Below, in pieces: positions 33,581 through 43,355 of a stretch of 57,319 nucleotides of DNA (its first letter is position 1; every line of letters begins with the position of its first letter). The stretch is taken from positions 1-57,319 of the forward strand of contig JABSPZ010000019.1 in assembly GCA_013213785.1 (NCBI GenBank), in the 5' to 3' direction. The translations under genes were made by a program, and so were the position numbers. This DNA is from Henriciella sp. (lineage in GTDB: Bacteria; Pseudomonadota; Alphaproteobacteria; Caulobacterales; Hyphomonadaceae). Below the pieces are notes generated by a model. That model did not search any database. It was not told the origin of the DNA and saw nothing but the letters and a program-made list of their open reading frames with translations.

Positions 33581-34761
33581 CACGGATCGGAACGCCGCTT
33601 TCTCCAAACGCCAAAAAGGTTCTATTCTTAGGCGCCGGTGAGCTTGGCAAAGAAGTCGTCATTGAGCTGCAGCGGTTTGGGGTCGAGGTGATTGCCTGTG
33701 ATCGCTATGCCAATGCACCTGGGATGCAGGTCGCGCACCGCTCGCATGTCATCGATATGATTGATGCTGCCGCCCTGCGCGCTGTCATCGAGCAAGAAAA
33801 GCCTGATCTCGTCGTGCCCGAGATCGAAGCAATCGCGACCGATGAGTTGGCTGCGATTGAAGCAAACGGCCTCGCAACCGTGATCCCGACAGCGCGCGCC
33901 ACGCAATTGACCATGGACCGCGAAGGCATTCGGCGGCTCGCGGCCGAAACCCTCGGCTTGAAAACAAGCCCTTACGCGTTCGCCAGTGATGCGGACACAC
34001 TTGCCGCCGAAGCCGCCAAGATTGGGTATCCCGTGTTCGTCAAACCCGTCATGTCCTCTTCCGGTAAAGGCCAGTCCAAAGTCGACAGCGCAAACGAGAT
34101 CAAAGCCGCGTGGGATCACGCCCTCACAGCGGGGCGCGGTAATCAGGTCCGTGTCATTGTCGAAGGCGCCGTAGACTTTGACTATGAGATTACACTGCTC
34201 ACAGTTCGCCACCGCGATGGAACAAGTTTCTGCGCGCCCGTGGGACATCGCCAAGAGGGCGGCGACTATGTCGAAAGCTGGCAACCTCAGCCGATGAGCC
34301 CCGCCGCGCTGAAAGCCGCGCAAAGCATGGCGCAGAAAGTCACCGATGATATTGGCGGCCTGGGCGTGTTTGGAGTTGAGCTGTTCGTCAAAGGCGATGA
34401 GGTCTGGTTTTCAGAAGTCAGCCCGCGCCCGCACGATACGGGCTTAGTGACCTTGTCGACGCAGGACCAGAGTGAGTTCGCCCTACACGCCCGCGCCATT
34501 CTCGGGCTTCCTGTCGATACAACACTCAACCGTCCCGGCGCCAGCGCTGTGATCTATGGCGGTGTGGAAGCTGAAGGCGTGGCGTTTGAAAACGTTGCGG
34601 ACGCGCTCGCCGCAGCCGGCACGCAGATCCGCCTGTTCGGCAAACCAGTCTCATATAAGAAACGACGCATGGGCGTCGCAATCGCGCACGCGGATACAAT
34701 TGAGGCCGCGCGAGCCAAAGCAAGTCGCGCGGCCTCAACCGTCAAAGTGGTTTCGTCTTAG
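33577..34761 (+). CDS. purT: formate-dependent phosphoribosylglycinamide formyltransferase
   Basis: A 394-residue ATP-grasp enzyme that makes formyl-GAR from GAR, formate and ATP in purine synthesis. [19 protein letters not shown] is the N-terminal nucleotide-fold motif, [15 protein letters not shown] is the ATP-grasp loop, and [14 protein letters not shown] is the family-specific site that binds GAR and formate. Length and start are normal. Its stop overlaps the stop of the convergent reductase gene by 4 bp. Confidence 0.96.
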   Translation: MTRIGTPLSPNAKKVLFLGAGELGKEVVIELQRFGVEVIACDRYANAPGMQVAHRSHVIDMIDAAALRAVIEQEKPDLVVPEIEAIATDELAAIEANGLATVIPTARATQLTMDREGIRRLAAETLGLKTSPYAFASDADTLAAEAAKIGYPVFVKPVMSSSGKGQSKVDSANEIKAAWDHALTAGRGNQVRVIVEGAVDFDYEITLLTVRHRDGTSFCAPVGHRQEGGDYVESWQPQPMSPAALKAAQSMAQKVTDDIGGLGVFGVELFVKGDEVWFSEVSPRPHDTGLVTLSTQDQSEFALHARAILGLPVDTTLNRPGASAVIYGGVEAEGVAFENVADALAAAGTQIRLFGKPVSYKKRRMGVAIAHADTIEAARAKASRAASTVKVVSS

Positions 34762-35936
34762 TTCTCGACGGTAAAAGTCAGTCCGGCTTTTTCCGTCAGG
34801 CGCTTCACAATGTGACCGCCCATGGCGGGCGCTGGCGTCCAGATGCCACCAGGTGTGCCTGTATCGTCCTTAACGAGACAGATCGCACTTTCGGCAATCA
34901 TCTTAGAGGTTGAGCCATAGCCTGGATCTTTATCGCCGGTGACGCCTGCAATGATCACCTGACCATCGGCAGAGGTGCCGTGGAACATGACGTCATAGAA
35001 GCCCGCTTCGCGCTCTTCCTTGCTTGGGCCTTCGCCTGGTTTCGGGCCATCGTCGCCGCCCATCATATCCATGCTGGCAATTGCTTCCGCTGCCGCTTTG
35101 CCCTGATCACCAGGACCCGTCAGCATCATTTCGTCGTACACAAAATCTTCGCCATAAGAGTGGCCCATCAGCGCGTTTGAGCGGTGGACGTTCTTGGTGT
35201 TGATCGAGGCCATGATGAACGGCGCCGACCAGCTGCCAATATCGGCGTCTTCAACCGGCTTCATACCGTGTGGCTGATCTGGGCCTTGGAAGCCCATGGT
35301 GAGACTGAACGGATTCTGCAGAACGCCGAGCAGAGATGGATCTTTGCCGACAGACGCCATGGTCGCTTTGAAGCTCGCCGCGGTACCGCCAGAGAACGTG
35401 CCTTGCATCTTGCGGACACGGCCTTTGATGCGCGGGACAGGCTTACCGAAACGCTCTTTCGCCACTTCCTGCGTGAACCAGACCCCGAGATCGAATGGGA
35501 TTGAGTCGAAGCCGCATGAGAAGACGATGCGAGCGCCGCTCGCTTGCGCAGCGCTCTCATGCTTTTTGATCATCTCATGCATCCAAGCCGGCTCGCCGCA
35601 CAGGTCGACATAGTCGGTCCCGGCTGCTGCGCAGGCTTCAACCAAGGCTTCGCCATAAAGCTGGTATGGGCCGACAGTTGTACAGATACAGCCTGCCCGT
35701 TCGACCATGGCTTTCAAGCTTGCTGCGTCATTCGCGTCCGCGACTACAAAAGGTGTGTCTGCCGGTGCGCCGATTTCATCACGGACGGCGGCCAGCTTAT
35801 CCGCGCTACGGCCAGCCATGGCCCAAGTGACCTCGCCGCCAGTTCCATAAGTCTTGGCGAGATACTCAGCGACCAAACGGCCTGTATAGCCCGTTGATCC
35901 ATAAACGATGACGTCAAATTCGCGGCCAGTTGCCAT
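34758..35936 (-). CDS. saccharopine dehydrogenase-like NADP-binding reductase
   Basis: A 392-residue oxidoreductase with an N-terminal Rossmann domain ([19 protein letters not shown], residues 9-27). Conserved features are [20 protein letters not shown] and [11 protein letters not shown], followed by [16 protein letters not shown]. These match the saccharopine dehydrogenase-like or trans-acting enoyl reductase family, which in actinobacteria works in complex lipid synthesis. True lysine-pathway activity is unlikely. A LacI-type palindrome sits 15 bp before the ATG. Confidence 0.85.
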   Translation of the reverse strand: MATGREFDVIVYGSTGYTGRLVAEYLAKTYGTGGEVTWAMAGRSADKLAAVRDEIGAPADTPFVVADANDAASLKAMVERAGCICTTVGPYQLYGEALVEACAAAGTDYVDLCGEPAWMHEMIKKHESAAQASGARIVFSCGFDSIPFDLGVWFTQEVAKERFGKPVPRIKGRVRKMQGTFSGGTAASFKATMASVGKDPSLLGVLQNPFSLTMGFQGPDQPHGMKPVEDADIGSWSAPFIMASINTKNVHRSNALMGHSYGEDFVYDEMMLTGPGDQGKAAAEAIASMDMMGGDDGPKPGEGPSKEEREAGFYDVMFHGTSADGQVIIAGVTGDKDPGYGSTSKMIAESAICLVKDDTGTPGGIWTPAPAMGGHIVKRLTEKAGLTFTVEN

Positions 35937-35950
35937 GGCACCCTCCTAAC

Positions 35951-35968
35951 AGTTGTAGCGCTTTAACT
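35951..35968. promoter_or_regulatory. LacI-type palindrome upstream of reductase gene
   Basis: AGTTGTAGCGCTTTAACT has symmetric outer arms (AGTT/AACT) and a central AGCGCT, resembling LacI-family operators. It lies 15 bp before the start of the saccharopine dehydrogenase-like gene. No LacI gene is nearby. Confidence 0.35.
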
Positions 35969-36000
35969 GGCGCACGGATGGGACCTTGGCAAATGTTCTC

Positions 36001-36027
36001 GCAGCGTCACCCGGTCGGCGACGCTGC
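36001..36027 (-). terminator. stem-loop after the symporter gene
   Basis: GCAGCGTC (36001-36008) pairs perfectly with GACGCTGC (36020-36027), beginning 6 nt after the symporter stop codon on the minus strand. No T-run follows. Confidence 0.5.
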
Positions 36028-36033
36028 TAAGAC

Positions 36034-37707
36034 TTACCAGAAGGCCACGTAGAGGCCGAGCAAGATGGCAATCGCAACACCTGCAGTGACTTTAAAAGTC
36101 GTGTTGGTTGCAAAGCTAATATCACCCAATTGGACAGGCTGATCTTCTTCTGGCGGCGGCGTCAGCAGGGACACGACCACACCGATGAGCACACAGATCA
36201 GGAAGATAAACCAGATCCGCACAACGAATGGCATATTGGTTACGTCAAAGTCCGCCAGGCCGAGGATCGGATTAAAGATCGGACCGAGCACACCAGCAAC
36301 GCCCCCGCCTTCTGACCCGGAGGCTGTGAAGAAGAGAAGCGACAGCACGACTGACGAAATGAGAAGTGCGAATGCACCCGCCGTGTTGGTCCGCTTCCAG
36401 AAGAAGCCGAGCAAGAAGACCGCAACGATGCCTGGCGCAACAAAGCCCGTATATTCCTGAATGGTCTGGAAGATACTCGTGCCGCCGCCGAGTAGCGGGA
36501 TCGCAAGAAACAGCGCGATCACCATCGCGATGGCCGCCGTCACCCGGCCGATCAGAACATAGTGGCCTTCTGCGCGGTCTTTGGCGACATAATCGCGATA
36601 GATATCCATCGTGAAGATGGTCGAGATTGAGTTGATCATAGACGCCAGTGACGAGACGATCGCCGCAACCAGAGCCGCAAAGATCAAGCCGCGAATACCG
36701 ACCGGCATCAGCGCCATCAGGGCTCCATAAGTGCTATCTGGTTTCGCACTGAGCGCCTCTTCACTAAGGCCCTGCAACCCATTCTGGGCGAGCCACAGCG
36801 CAGCAATACCCGGGATTACGACGATCAGTGGAATGAGGAATTTCAAGAGCGCAGCAAAGGCGAGACCTTTTTGCGCTTCTGCCAAATTCTCGGCACCGAG
36901 GGCCCGTTGAATGATGTACTGGTTGAAGCCCCAGTAAGAGAAGTGAAGCACCCATAGACCACCGAGCAGTGTCCAAATGCCTGGCAGATCGCCATAGCTT
37001 GGATGATCGCGGTCGAGGATCATTTCGAAATGCCCCGGGAGCTCGCCCATGAGCGTGTTGAGACCGCCCATGGCGCCGCGGTCCCCGCCGACCATTGAGA
37101 GCACGAGGATCGTAATCGCAAAGCCGCCAAGGATCAGGATGACCACCTGAATGATATCGGTCAGCGCCACTGCTTTGAGACCGCCATAAAGAGAATAAAG
37201 GAGCGCAAAACCGGCCAGCATGGCCATGCCTGTAAACACGCCGAGGCCCGTCACGGCTTGGATCGCCAAAGCGCCGCCATACAAGACTGTGGTCAGGTTC
37301 ACTGCGGTAAACAGGAAGATCCAGAACACCGCCATAATCGTCTTGACGCTTGGCCCGAACCGAGTCTCGAGGAACTGCGGCATCGTGTAGATCCCGCGCT
37401 TCAGGAAAATCGGCAGGAAGAAAGCCGCGACGATGATCAAAACCAAGGCCGCTTGCCACTCATACGCGGCGATTGCGAGACCAACGACGAAGCCCTGACC
37501 TGATTGGCCAATGATCTGTTCGGCTGAAATGTTGGCGGCAATCAATGAGGCGCCAATCGCCCACCATGGCAGCGCCTTGCCAGCGAGGAAGTAATCCTCG
37601 GTGTCCTTAGTCTCGCCCGCAGGTTCGCGGGACACAAAAATAGCAATGGCGAAGAGCGCGACCGCATATAGGCCGACAATCACCAGATCGATGGTGTCCA
37701 ATGACAT
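36034..37707 (-). CDS. sodium:solute symporter (SSS/SGLT family)
   Basis: A 557-residue inner-membrane transporter with about 14 hydrophobic helices. Family features are DYFLAGKALPWWAIGASLIAANIS near the N-terminus, YGGLKAVALTDIIQVVIL, and ASMINSISTIFTMDIYRDY. It couples uptake of a small solute to sodium. It most resembles the sugar or inositol branch (vSGLT-like), but the substrate cannot be read from the sequence. A hairpin follows its stop codon, and the ccmI gene lies 105 bp upstream in the same orientation. Confidence 0.9.
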   Translation of the reverse strand: MSLDTIDLVIVGLYAVALFAIAIFVSREPAGETKDTEDYFLAGKALPWWAIGASLIAANISAEQIIGQSGQGFVVGLAIAAYEWQAALVLIIVAAFFLPIFLKRGIYTMPQFLETRFGPSVKTIMAVFWIFLFTAVNLTTVLYGGALAIQAVTGLGVFTGMAMLAGFALLYSLYGGLKAVALTDIIQVVILILGGFAITILVLSMVGGDRGAMGGLNTLMGELPGHFEMILDRDHPSYGDLPGIWTLLGGLWVLHFSYWGFNQYIIQRALGAENLAEAQKGLAFAALLKFLIPLIVVIPGIAALWLAQNGLQGLSEEALSAKPDSTYGALMALMPVGIRGLIFAALVAAIVSSLASMINSISTIFTMDIYRDYVAKDRAEGHYVLIGRVTAAIAMVIALFLAIPLLGGGTSIFQTIQEYTGFVAPGIVAVFLLGFFWKRTNTAGAFALLISSVVLSLLFFTASGSEGGGVAGVLGPIFNPILGLADFDVTNMPFVVRIWFIFLICVLIGVVVSLLTPPPEEDQPVQLGDISFATNTTFKVTAGVAIAILLGLYVAFW

Positions 37708-37812
37708 GACTTATAATCCTCCCTGGAGCGAGTGCGTGCTCGTCCTTACCCTAGCCCTACGCAATACGTGACAGCGATGTCAACACCCATCCCTTATCGT
37801 GCGCAGCCCAGC

Positions 37813-38721
37813 TTATTGTTCAGCGGGGTCAGAGACCGGCGGTAAGAGCTCTGCAGCAAGGTTCTCCAGCAGAGTGCCCTCTTCCGTTCCAGAGGGAAAA
37901 TTTGTTTGGGCGGACGCCAAATCCAAGCGCGCTTGATCCGAGTCTGCCATGACGACGCGGGCTCGGATGAGTCGCAACCAGCCATCAATATCATTGGGAT
38001 CTTGCTCTAGGCGCACGGCCAGTCCTTCAACCATGCCTTCAATCATCGCCGCCTGCTCATCCGCAGTCATGGCTTCGATTCTGGCGCGGGCCTCCGGGTC
38101 TATTGCGGGGGCAGCGGCGCGTTCTTGTAGCATCTGCAAAACGCGCTGACGCTCGCCGACAATGTTCTCATCGCCCTGTGACAGCTCGATGGCGACATTA
38201 TAGGCAGCGAGCCCTTCTTCGATCCGACCAAGCCGCAAGTAAGAGCGCGCCAATAGGACATAACCATCCGGCGGAGGATTGGGATCGGCTACAAGGCGAT
38301 CCTTAAGCTCGACCACCAGGCCATCCAATGTATCCGGCAATGCAGCCGTTTGCTGAGCTTGATATTCTGCGAAACTGATGGGCTGGAGGCCTGGGCTTCC
38401 CACTTGCGTGTAGACGCCCACACCACCGAGCAGGAGAACGGCTGGAACGATGGCGACCACGGCTGACTTTAGCTTGCGCTCTGACGCGATCTTTTCCGGC
38501 GCATCGAGCAAATCCAGTATTCGGCGATCCAACGCATCACGCGCTTCCAAAGCGGCATCGGGGCTGAGCCGTCCTGCGGCCTCGTCGAGGTCGACCGTTG
38601 CGCGCTGCTGTTTAGCTTCGTCCAGGGCGCCCGGCCCGGCTTCAGGTACAGTCCGCAAGAACGGTAGCACCAAATAGGCGACCGTTGCGAGCAATAGAGT
38701 GAAGAAGATGACCCAGATCAT
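37813..38721 (-). CDS. ccmI: cytochrome c biogenesis protein CcmI (CycH)
   Basis: A 302-residue membrane-bound chaperone that delivers apocytochrome c to the heme-ligation complex. The N-terminal part has two membrane helices (VIFFTLLLATVAYLVLPFL and VAIVPAVLLLGGVGVYTQV) flanking a cytoplasmic loop with a leucine-rich heptad (ALEARDALDRRILDLLDAPE). The periplasmic part has TPR repeats (NPPPDGYVLLARSYLRLGR). It is the last gene of the ccmF-G-H-I operon and overlaps ccmH by 4 bp. Confidence 0.93.
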   Translation of the reverse strand: MIWVIFFTLLLATVAYLVLPFLRTVPEAGPGALDEAKQQRATVDLDEAAGRLSPDAALEARDALDRRILDLLDAPEKIASERKLKSAVVAIVPAVLLLGGVGVYTQVGSPGLQPISFAEYQAQQTAALPDTLDGLVVELKDRLVADPNPPPDGYVLLARSYLRLGRIEEGLAAYNVAIELSQGDENIVGERQRVLQMLQERAAAPAIDPEARARIEAMTADEQAAMIEGMVEGLAVRLEQDPNDIDGWLRLIRARVVMADSDQARLDLASAQTNFPSGTEEGTLLENLAAELLPPVSDPAEQ

Positions 38722-39185
38722 TTGGCGCTCGGCGTCTCGCTTAATACTTCCGCGACGCGGGCTTTATCGGCTTCGCTAAGTCCCGCGCGGTCCGGCAGGG
38801 CTTGCCCGGATCGTAAACGTGCGAGGAACCAGATGAGGCCGATCAGAACGAGGAAAATAGGTCCGGTCCAAAGCAAGATCGTGTTCATTTGCAATGGCGG
38901 CGACATCAGCACGTAGTCGCCATAACGCTCACGCAGATATTCGCGCGCTTCGTCATTGGTATCGCCCGCTTCGACACGTTTGCGGACTAGGTTGCGCATG
39001 TCTTCGGCAAGCGGTGCGTTGGAATCATAAATCGATTGGTTCTGGCAGACGACGCATCTGAGGGTCTTCGAGATCGCCTCGGTTCGTGCGTCGACTTCTT
39101 CCGGGCTTTCCGCGCTGCCATCTTGGGCGACAGCAATCGTGACCGACCAAAGCGCCGCCATGAGAAGAACGATTAGCGCCCTCAT
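38718..39185 (-). CDS. ccmH: cytochrome c maturation protein CcmH (CycL)
   Basis: A 155-residue periplasmic thiol-disulfide protein that reduces the heme-binding cysteines of apocytochromes. It has a signal peptide, the LRCVVCQNQSI motif (the LRCxxC signature) near residue 41, and a C-terminal membrane helix (TGPIFLVLIGLIWFLARL). Its start overlaps ccmG's stop by 4 bp and its end overlaps ccmI, so translation of all three is coupled. Confidence 0.95.
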   Translation of the reverse strand: MRALIVLLMAALWSVTIAVAQDGSAESPEEVDARTEAISKTLRCVVCQNQSIYDSNAPLAEDMRNLVRKRVEAGDTNDEAREYLRERYGDYVLMSPPLQMNTILLWTGPIFLVLIGLIWFLARLRSGQALPDRAGLSEADKARVAEVLSETPSAK

Positions 39186-39721
39186 GATACAGATTCACTT
39201 TCCATCGCGTCGATCACCGGGCGGATTGTTTTGGTCCAAACTTCGGGTGTGATTGGGCCGATTTGTTTGTAGCGAATGCGGCCAGATGGATCGAGCACGA
39301 ACGTCTCTGGCGCGCCTGTAACGCCAATTTTGATGACAAGCTCGCTCTCAGCGTCGAAGACAATCGCCTCATAAGGATCACCATGCTTCATAAGCCAGGC
39401 GAGCGCATCCTCGCGGTCATCACGCCAATTTATGCCAACAATCCGAACCGTGTTATCGCGCGACAACTCCATCAAGGTCGGGTGCTCTTGAAGGCAGGCG
39501 ACGCACCAAGAGCCAAACACATTGACCAGGGTCACCTCTCCGACCAGATCGTCTTGGCTCACCGTGACAGCCTCATCGCGCAGCTCTGACAGCTCAAACG
39601 TGGGCATTTCGCGATCGATCATCTCGGTTGGAATAACGCTTGGGTCCCTGGTCAATCCAATTGCCAGAAAGATCACCAAGACCCCAAACAGGCCGACGGG
39701 AAGCAGGCGCGATAGTTTCAT
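39182..39721 (-). CDS. ccmG: thiol:disulfide interchange protein CcmG/DsbE
   Basis: A 179-residue membrane-tethered thioredoxin-fold protein (N-terminal anchor LLPVGLFGVLVIFLAI). The redox motif is GSWCVACLQEHP, a WCxxC with the CcmG-type following Glu. It passes electrons to CcmH for apocytochrome reduction. Its ATG is 4 bp after the ccmF stop codon. Confidence 0.95.
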   Translation of the reverse strand: MKLSRLLPVGLFGVLVIFLAIGLTRDPSVIPTEMIDREMPTFELSELRDEAVTVSQDDLVGEVTLVNVFGSWCVACLQEHPTLMELSRDNTVRIVGINWRDDREDALAWLMKHGDPYEAIVFDAESELVIKIGVTGAPETFVLDPSGRIRYKQIGPITPEVWTKTIRPVIDAMESESVS

Positions 39722-39725
39722 CTCT

Positions 39726-41708
39726 CTACTCCGCTGCTACAGGTTGCGCGGCTGGTGGTTTCGCCCGCCCTGCCGCAAAGGCGTGACGCCGATCAGCGAC
39801 AGAGACCAATCCGCCTACCGCCATCATCAGCGCGCCAATCCAGATCCAAATCACCAAAGGATGATAATAGACGCTCACCACCCAGCCATCTTCCGGGTTT
39901 CCTTCGCCCTTGGCCGCATAGAGGATCCGAAGCGCGCCGATTTCCATAGAGCCTTCGGTCGTATTGTTCCGTTCAACCGGATACATGCGCTGCTCAGGAT
40001 TCAGAGTCGCAACGAAATTGCCATTGCGTTCGATCACCACGCGCCCGGTTTCGGCGATGAAATTGGGGCCCTGTGCGCGGTCGACGCCCTCCAGGCGGAA
40101 CTCATAGCCTGACACGGAAATGCTCTCGCCGATTTTGAGGCGGTCCACTTCTTCATCCGCCCAAACGCCCATGGCCACAACGCCGACGGTGCAGACGGCG
40201 AGACCGAGATGTGCGAGCGCAAATCCATGCGTCGCGCCAGGTAAAAGTGCGAAGCGTTTTAGCAGGTTTCCGAGCGTGCTCTTGGTCTCGCCCACACGAA
40301 GTTTGCGTGCATAATTCGCTGCTGTCCCGAAGAACAACCAGACCGCAAGCCCCATCCCGAGCGCGCCAAATACTGTCTTCCCAAAGATCATGACCGCAAT
40401 CGTCACGGGGATTGCGGCGACGGCCATGATCAGAAGCGTTTTGCGAATGCGCTGCCAGCTATCGCTGCGCCATTTCATCAACGGGGCCACAGCCATAAAC
40501 AGAATGAGCACCGCCATGATCGGCCCGAACGTGCGCTCAAAATATGGCGGGCCGACGGTGATTTTGTCGCCAGTCATGGCATCGATCACGAGCGGATAGA
40601 ATGTTCCCAGAAAGACGGTCGCAGTCGAAACGACAAGCAAGATATTATTGAGAACCAGGCCTGCCTCGCGGCTTTCAAACTCAAAGCTAGCGCCATGGGC
40701 AATCCGGTTCGACCGCAGCGCATAAAGCGTTAAAGCGCCGCCGGTCGATAGGATCAGAAGTCCTAGAATGAAGATCCCGCGGTCAGGGTCGACGGCAAAG
40801 GCGTGAACGCTGGTCAGCACGCCGGATCGAACAATGAAGGTTCCAACCAGGCTGAGCGAGAAGGTTGTGATCGCCAGCAAGAGCGTCCAGCGAATAAAAC
40901 TTCCCCGCGCTTGCGCGACGAGGGTCGAGTGCAAAAGCGCGGTTCCCGCGAGCCACGGCATGAAGCTGACATTCTCGATAGGGTCCCAGAACCACCAGCC
41001 GCCCCAGCCGAGTTCATAATAGGCCCAGACACTGCCAAGCACGATGCCAATGGTCAGGAAACTCCATGCCATCAGCACCCAGGGGCGCACCCATCTGGCC
41101 CACATCGCATCGACCCGGCCTTCAATCAGAGCCGCGACGGCAAATGAAAACGCGACTGAGAAGCCGACATAGCCGAGATACAAGAATGGCGGGTGAAGCG
41201 CCAAACCGGGGTCCTGCAAAAGCGGATTTAGTCCTACGCCATTTGCAGGGATCGGCGATAGGCGTTCGAACGGATTGGAGGTGAAAATCAGGAAGGCCAG
41301 AAACCCAGTCGTAGTTAGACCTTGAATGGCAATCGCCCGCGCCCGCAACCCAGATGGCAGCGTCTTGCCGAACCAAACCATGGCCGCGCCAAACAGGGCC
41401 ATCACCATGACCCAGAGCAGCATGGAGCCCTCATGGTTCCCCCATGTGCCGCTGAACTTATAGATCATCGGCTTGCTCGTATGGGAGTTGGTCGCGACCA
41501 ATTTCACACTGAAGTCTGAGATCATGAAGGCATGCGCAAGCAGCGCAAAGGCGAGCACGCAAAACATCGCCTGCGCAATCGCGGCGCGGTCGGCAAACGC
41601 CATCGCGCGGCGGTCATTCTGATGCGCACCTTGCAGCCCAAGCCATCCCTGCAGCGCGCTGATTAAAAGCGCGAGGATTAGGGCAATCTGTCCAATCTCA
41701 GCGAGCAT
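39726..41708 (-). CDS. ccmF: heme lyase CcmF
   Basis: A 660-residue integral membrane protein of the cytochrome c heme ligase, with about 14-15 helices. The tryptophan-rich heme-handling motif WGGWWFWDPIENVSFMPW is near residue 230. FSGTWGNHEGSMLLWVM holds one conserved His, and LHPPFLYLGYVGFSVAF is another family block. It is first in the operon ccmF-ccmG-ccmH-ccmI; the usual partner ccmE, often just before it, is not here. A terminator separates it from the gene upstream. Confidence 0.96.
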   Translation of the reverse strand: MLAEIGQIALILALLISALQGWLGLQGAHQNDRRAMAFADRAAIAQAMFCVLAFALLAHAFMISDFSVKLVATNSHTSKPMIYKFSGTWGNHEGSMLLWVMVMALFGAAMVWFGKTLPSGLRARAIAIQGLTTTGFLAFLIFTSNPFERLSPIPANGVGLNPLLQDPGLALHPPFLYLGYVGFSVAFSFAVAALIEGRVDAMWARWVRPWVLMAWSFLTIGIVLGSVWAYYELGWGGWWFWDPIENVSFMPWLAGTALLHSTLVAQARGSFIRWTLLLAITTFSLSLVGTFIVRSGVLTSVHAFAVDPDRGIFILGLLILSTGGALTLYALRSNRIAHGASFEFESREAGLVLNNILLVVSTATVFLGTFYPLVIDAMTGDKITVGPPYFERTFGPIMAVLILFMAVAPLMKWRSDSWQRIRKTLLIMAVAAIPVTIAVMIFGKTVFGALGMGLAVWLFFGTAANYARKLRVGETKSTLGNLLKRFALLPGATHGFALAHLGLAVCTVGVVAMGVWADEEVDRLKIGESISVSGYEFRLEGVDRAQGPNFIAETGRVVIERNGNFVATLNPEQRMYPVERNNTTEGSMEIGALRILYAAKGEGNPEDGWVVSVYYHPLVIWIWIGALMMAVGGLVSVADRRHAFAAGRAKPPAAQPVAAE

Positions 41709-41722
41709 GGGGCCTCTTTAAG

Positions 41723-41748
41723 AAAAAGGCGGGCCACCACGGTCCGCC
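41723..41748 (-). terminator. intrinsic terminator before ccmF
   Basis: GGCGGGCC (41728-41735) pairs with GGTCCGCC (41741-41748), with one G-U, around a 5-nt loop. On the minus strand the stem is followed by TTTTT. It ends the MGS-amidohydrolase transcript. Confidence 0.8.
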
Positions 41749-41815
41749 TCTTACCTGTGTATATGTCAAAGTCAGAAGCGCAAACCAATGCTTCCTCTGG
41801 CCGCAGGGTTATCCC

Positions 41816-43279
41816 CTACTCGGCCGCAACCTTAGCCGCTTGCTCGTTCAACACGTGAAGCGGTGGCTCACAAGCCCAGTCAGCGATTTGTTCCAGGTCA
41901 TAGTGACGGCACGCTTCCATCAGCATGCGCACTTCCGTCCACATATCGCCGTCCACGATCGGCATGAACAGGTCGGCGATATTATCGATGCCGAGATAGG
42001 TGCGGACACCGGCGTTTTTCAACTTAACGAAGGGTCCGATGGAATTGTGAAGTGGTCCCTGCATTGGCAGCTGCTTCATTGAGAGCGCTGCGGATGGGCA
42101 GATGACGATGCCGACATCGGCTTCCTTACAAAGCGCCGCGATCCGGTCTTGCTCGCTCTCATCTTTCGCAGACACCGAGATGGAGTGAATGCCGTAGACG
42201 CGGCCCTGCATGCCGTGCTCGATGGTTTTCAAGCAGAGCAGTTCTGTCTCGTGCTGGAACGGGTTGTTCTCTTGGTCGACATGGACTTCAACCATTTTGT
42301 TGAGCTCTTTCGCCGTTTGCATGACGATGTCTAGGTGCTTCTCTTCTTGCGGGCGATCGCGGGACGGCAGGCCGCCGCAGAAATCAGCAAGCTTACAAGC
42401 CTCGATATACTGTTCGCGAGAGGCTTCGTCCAAGACGCCTTCAAGCGGCTGAACCCCGATTTCAAAGCGAATTTTATCCTTGAACCGTTCTTTCACTTCG
42501 ACGGCCGCATGGATCGGCTTGAGGCCAATGATGCTGTCCGCATCCACCATGGTGCGGCAATATTGTGAGCCCTGGTCGACAACGGTCTGCAGCGCGCGAG
42601 AGATCCGCTCGACAAGATCTTCGTGCGTGTAGTTCTCTTTTAGGTGACGATAGAGTTCCCACTTCTTTTCCATATCGGCGAAGCCCAGAGCGAGGTTCTC
42701 TGGAGAGATGAGATAGGCCTTGTCGAAATGACCGTGATGGTTAGACCAGCCGCCGCGCTCACGAACCAGTTCGAGGAAACGGGTGCGCAGATCCCAAGGA
42801 CGATCTTCGCCGCCCATTTTATAAGAGTATGTCCCTTCTTCGAGGTCAGACAGGACCAATTCAATCGTGTCGCGGGCGACCTGGCGGTCGGTGTAGAGCG
42901 GAATACCGTGCTTTACAGACAGCGAGCGAATGCTGGCGGCATCAGAGGCTTCATCATAAGTTGAGTCGCCGGTCAGGATGTTGACTACGAAATCAACTTT
43001 GCCGTCTTGGATCAGCGTTTTGATGTTTGGCTCTTCGTCGCTGGAAATCTTACGCGCTGCGATCGACTCGACACCCTTCTCAGCCAAGAAGCGGTGCGTG
43101 CCAGGCGTCGCATAAAGACCAACCCCGATGTCGGACATTTTGCGGCAGGCCTCGAGCAGAAACTCTTTGTCCTCTGCAGCGCCTGCGCTGATCAAAAGCG
43201 AGCGCTTTTGGCCCCGCGCCAGCATCTTCAGGTTGAAGCCGATGAGATCAATTTTTGAATGGGTGTCCAGCGCTGCCAT
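41816..43279 (-). CDS. MGS-like domain fused to cytosine-deaminase-type amidohydrolase
   Basis: A 487-residue two-domain protein. Residues about 22-145 resemble the MGS-like fold found at the C-terminus of CarB and in PurH: RSLLISAGAAEDKEFLLEAC, GLYATPGTHRFL, VDFVVNILTGDS, RSLSVKHGIPLYTD. Residues 170-480 are a metal-dependent amidohydrolase of the cytosine-deaminase/AtzC branch. Metal ligands should be His182 and His184 (HHGHFDKAYL), His333 (VEVHVDQEN), His365 (YGIHSISVSA) and Asp432 (YLGIDNIADL). I cannot name its substrate; a nucleobase-like or cyclic amide is the family expectation. An MGS domain beside an amidohydrolase recalls the CPSase-DHOase part of CAD. It stands alone, ended by a strong terminator. 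Confidence 0.75.
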   Translation of the reverse strand: MAALDTHSKIDLIGFNLKMLARGQKRSLLISAGAAEDKEFLLEACRKMSDIGVGLYATPGTHRFLAEKGVESIAARKISSDEEPNIKTLIQDGKVDFVVNILTGDSTYDEASDAASIRSLSVKHGIPLYTDRQVARDTIELVLSDLEEGTYSYKMGGEDRPWDLRTRFLELVRERGGWSNHHGHFDKAYLISPENLALGFADMEKKWELYRHLKENYTHEDLVERISRALQTVVDQGSQYCRTMVDADSIIGLKPIHAAVEVKERFKDKIRFEIGVQPLEGVLDEASREQYIEACKLADFCGGLPSRDRPQEEKHLDIVMQTAKELNKMVEVHVDQENNPFQHETELLCLKTIEHGMQGRVYGIHSISVSAKDESEQDRIAALCKEADVGIVICPSAALSMKQLPMQGPLHNSIGPFVKLKNAGVRTYLGIDNIADLFMPIVDGDMWTEVRMLMEACRHYDLEQIADWACEPPLHVLNEQAAKVAAE

Positions 43280-43355
43280 GGTTAGTCCTCTCCTTGAGCC
43301 GTGTTCGCCATCGCCGCCGAGCGCGCAAACGGCCTGAACATGGTTCGATTCCCAA

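Noticed and set aside
37769-37782. TGACA-GCGA-TGTCA dyad before ccmI/after symporter start
   Set aside because: Short arms, position between two same-strand genes is not informative, and no second copy was seen.
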